Source: Eubacterium sp.
Lineage (GTDB): Bacteria; Bacillota; Clostridia; Oscillospirales; Acutalibacteraceae
NCBI GenBank assembly: GCA_029059925.1
Contig: JAIDVA010000402.1
Span: 1 to 6,823, forward strand
DNA: 6,823 bases
Direction: 5' to 3'
The notes beneath the pieces were generated by a model. The model worked only from the letters and a program-made list of their open reading frames with translations, made no database searches and was not told where the DNA came from. The position numbers and the translations under genes are program-made. The stretch's first letter is position 1. Each line of letters starts with the position of its first letter. Below, piece by piece: positions 6,282 to 6,823 of the stretch.

Positions 6282-6823
6282 AATAAATGAGGCTGTTATT
6301 GTGGAGGGGAGATATGATAAGCTGAAGCTTTCAAATCTTCTTGATACTCTTATAATAGAGACAAATGGCTTTGCTATATATAAGGATAGGGAAAAGCTTG
6401 AATTTATCCGCAGGCTTGCAAATGAACGAGGAATTGTAGTTCTTACCGATTCCGACCACAGCGGCTTTCAGATAAGAAATTATGTAGCAGCAGGCATACC
6501 AAAGGATAAAATTAAACATATTTATATACCTGATATTTTAGGTAAAGAAAAAAGAAAAGCCCAGCCATCAAAAGAAGGTAAACTTGGGGTTGAGGGTATG
6601 AATGATGAATTGCTTGTAAAACTGTTTGCTGAATGCGGCATTGCCTCTAAAGCAGTTGACATAACCAATCCTGTAACAAACTTTGATTTATTTGATTTAG
6701 GCTTATCGGGTACACCGAATGCAAAGCAGAATAAAAAGAAGCTTTTGAAAAAGCTTGATTTACCCGAATTTCTTTCAACCAATTCTTTGCTGAGCTATAT
6801 AAACTCTTCAATGACAAGGGATG
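6274..6823 (+). CDS. rnmV: Ribonuclease M5 (Toprim-DUF4093), 3' end outside the window
   Basis: The frame from 6274 stays open to the window end (183 full codons) and encodes a Toprim-domain protein of the RNase M5 family, which trims precursor 5S rRNA to its mature ends, with ribosomal protein L18 as cofactor in B. subtilis. The Toprim motifs are clear: the catalytic Glu11 in VIVEGRYDK (8-16), LIIETNGFAI (26-35), and Asp59/Asp61 in VLTDSDHSGFQIR (56-68). The conserved GKLGVEGM (102-109) ends the Toprim part, and the rest (about 110-183) fits the C-terminal DUF4093 domain. The linker GKEKRKAQPSKEGK (90-103) is lysine-rich, as in clostridial members. RNase M5 proteins run to about 180-190 residues, so probably only a few codons are missing. 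The start overlaps the holA end by 8 nt (ATGCTTAA) and has its own ribosome site. In many Firmicutes rnmV lies between tatD and ksgA; here it follows holA. The family call is strong; RNase M5 activity is inferred. Confidence 0.88.
   Translation, partial: MLKINEAVIVEGRYDKLKLSNLLDTLIIETNGFAIYKDREKLEFIRRLANERGIVVLTDSDHSGFQIRNYVAAGIPKDKIKHIYIPDILGKEKRKAQPSKEGKLGVEGMNDELLVKLFAECGIASKAVDITNPVTNFDLFDLGLSGTPNAKQNKKKLLKKLDLPEFLSTNSLLSYINSSMTRD

Noticed and set aside
6331..6782. Minus-strand open frames of 62 and 86 codons at the right end
   Set aside because: They are antisense to the RNase M5 gene, whose Toprim motifs are unmistakable on the + strand.

Overview
The window looks like ordinary chromosomal DNA from an AT-rich, low-GC Gram-positive bacterium. 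It most resembles gut Clostridia of the Ruminococcaceae/Oscillospiraceae type. This rests on purine-rich ribosome binding sites, AT-rich codon choice, the comEC-holA pair that is characteristic of Firmicutes, and an RNase M5 of the clostridial Toprim-DUF4093 kind. The taxonomic call is inference from protein character; no search was run.

Layout: positions 1-129 are a very AT-rich leader with a good sigma-A-type promoter (TTGACT, 18-bp spacer, TATAAT). Four genes follow on the + strand with almost no space between them. They are a cytoplasmic GH2 beta-galactosidase-like enzyme (130-3279), a ComEC/Rec2 DNA-uptake channel protein with a degenerate C-terminal domain (3286-5235), the DNA polymerase III delta subunit HolA (5235-6281), and RNase M5 (6274 to the window end, cut off near its C-terminus). 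The junctions are a 6-nt gap, a 1-nt overlap and an 8-nt overlap, so the four genes probably share a transcript and are translationally coupled. The window contains no gene-free stretch over 300 bases, and I see no RNA genes, mobile elements, CRISPR arrays or genes on the minus strand.

How the genes fit together: comEC, holA and rnmV are housekeeping or nucleic-acid genes (DNA import, clamp loading, 5S rRNA maturation). The sugar hydrolase at the head of the cluster has no obvious functional tie to them, and it sits where comEA/comEB would stand in Bacillus. The points most worth a second look are a perfect 12-bp inverted repeat inside the start of comEC, the loss of the metal-binding motif in the ComEC beta-lactamase-like region, the lacZ-like gene and comEC sharing one frame with a single TAA between them, and departures of the GH2 enzyme from the classical LacZ active site. 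I found no convincing evidence of a wholly new multi-gene system.
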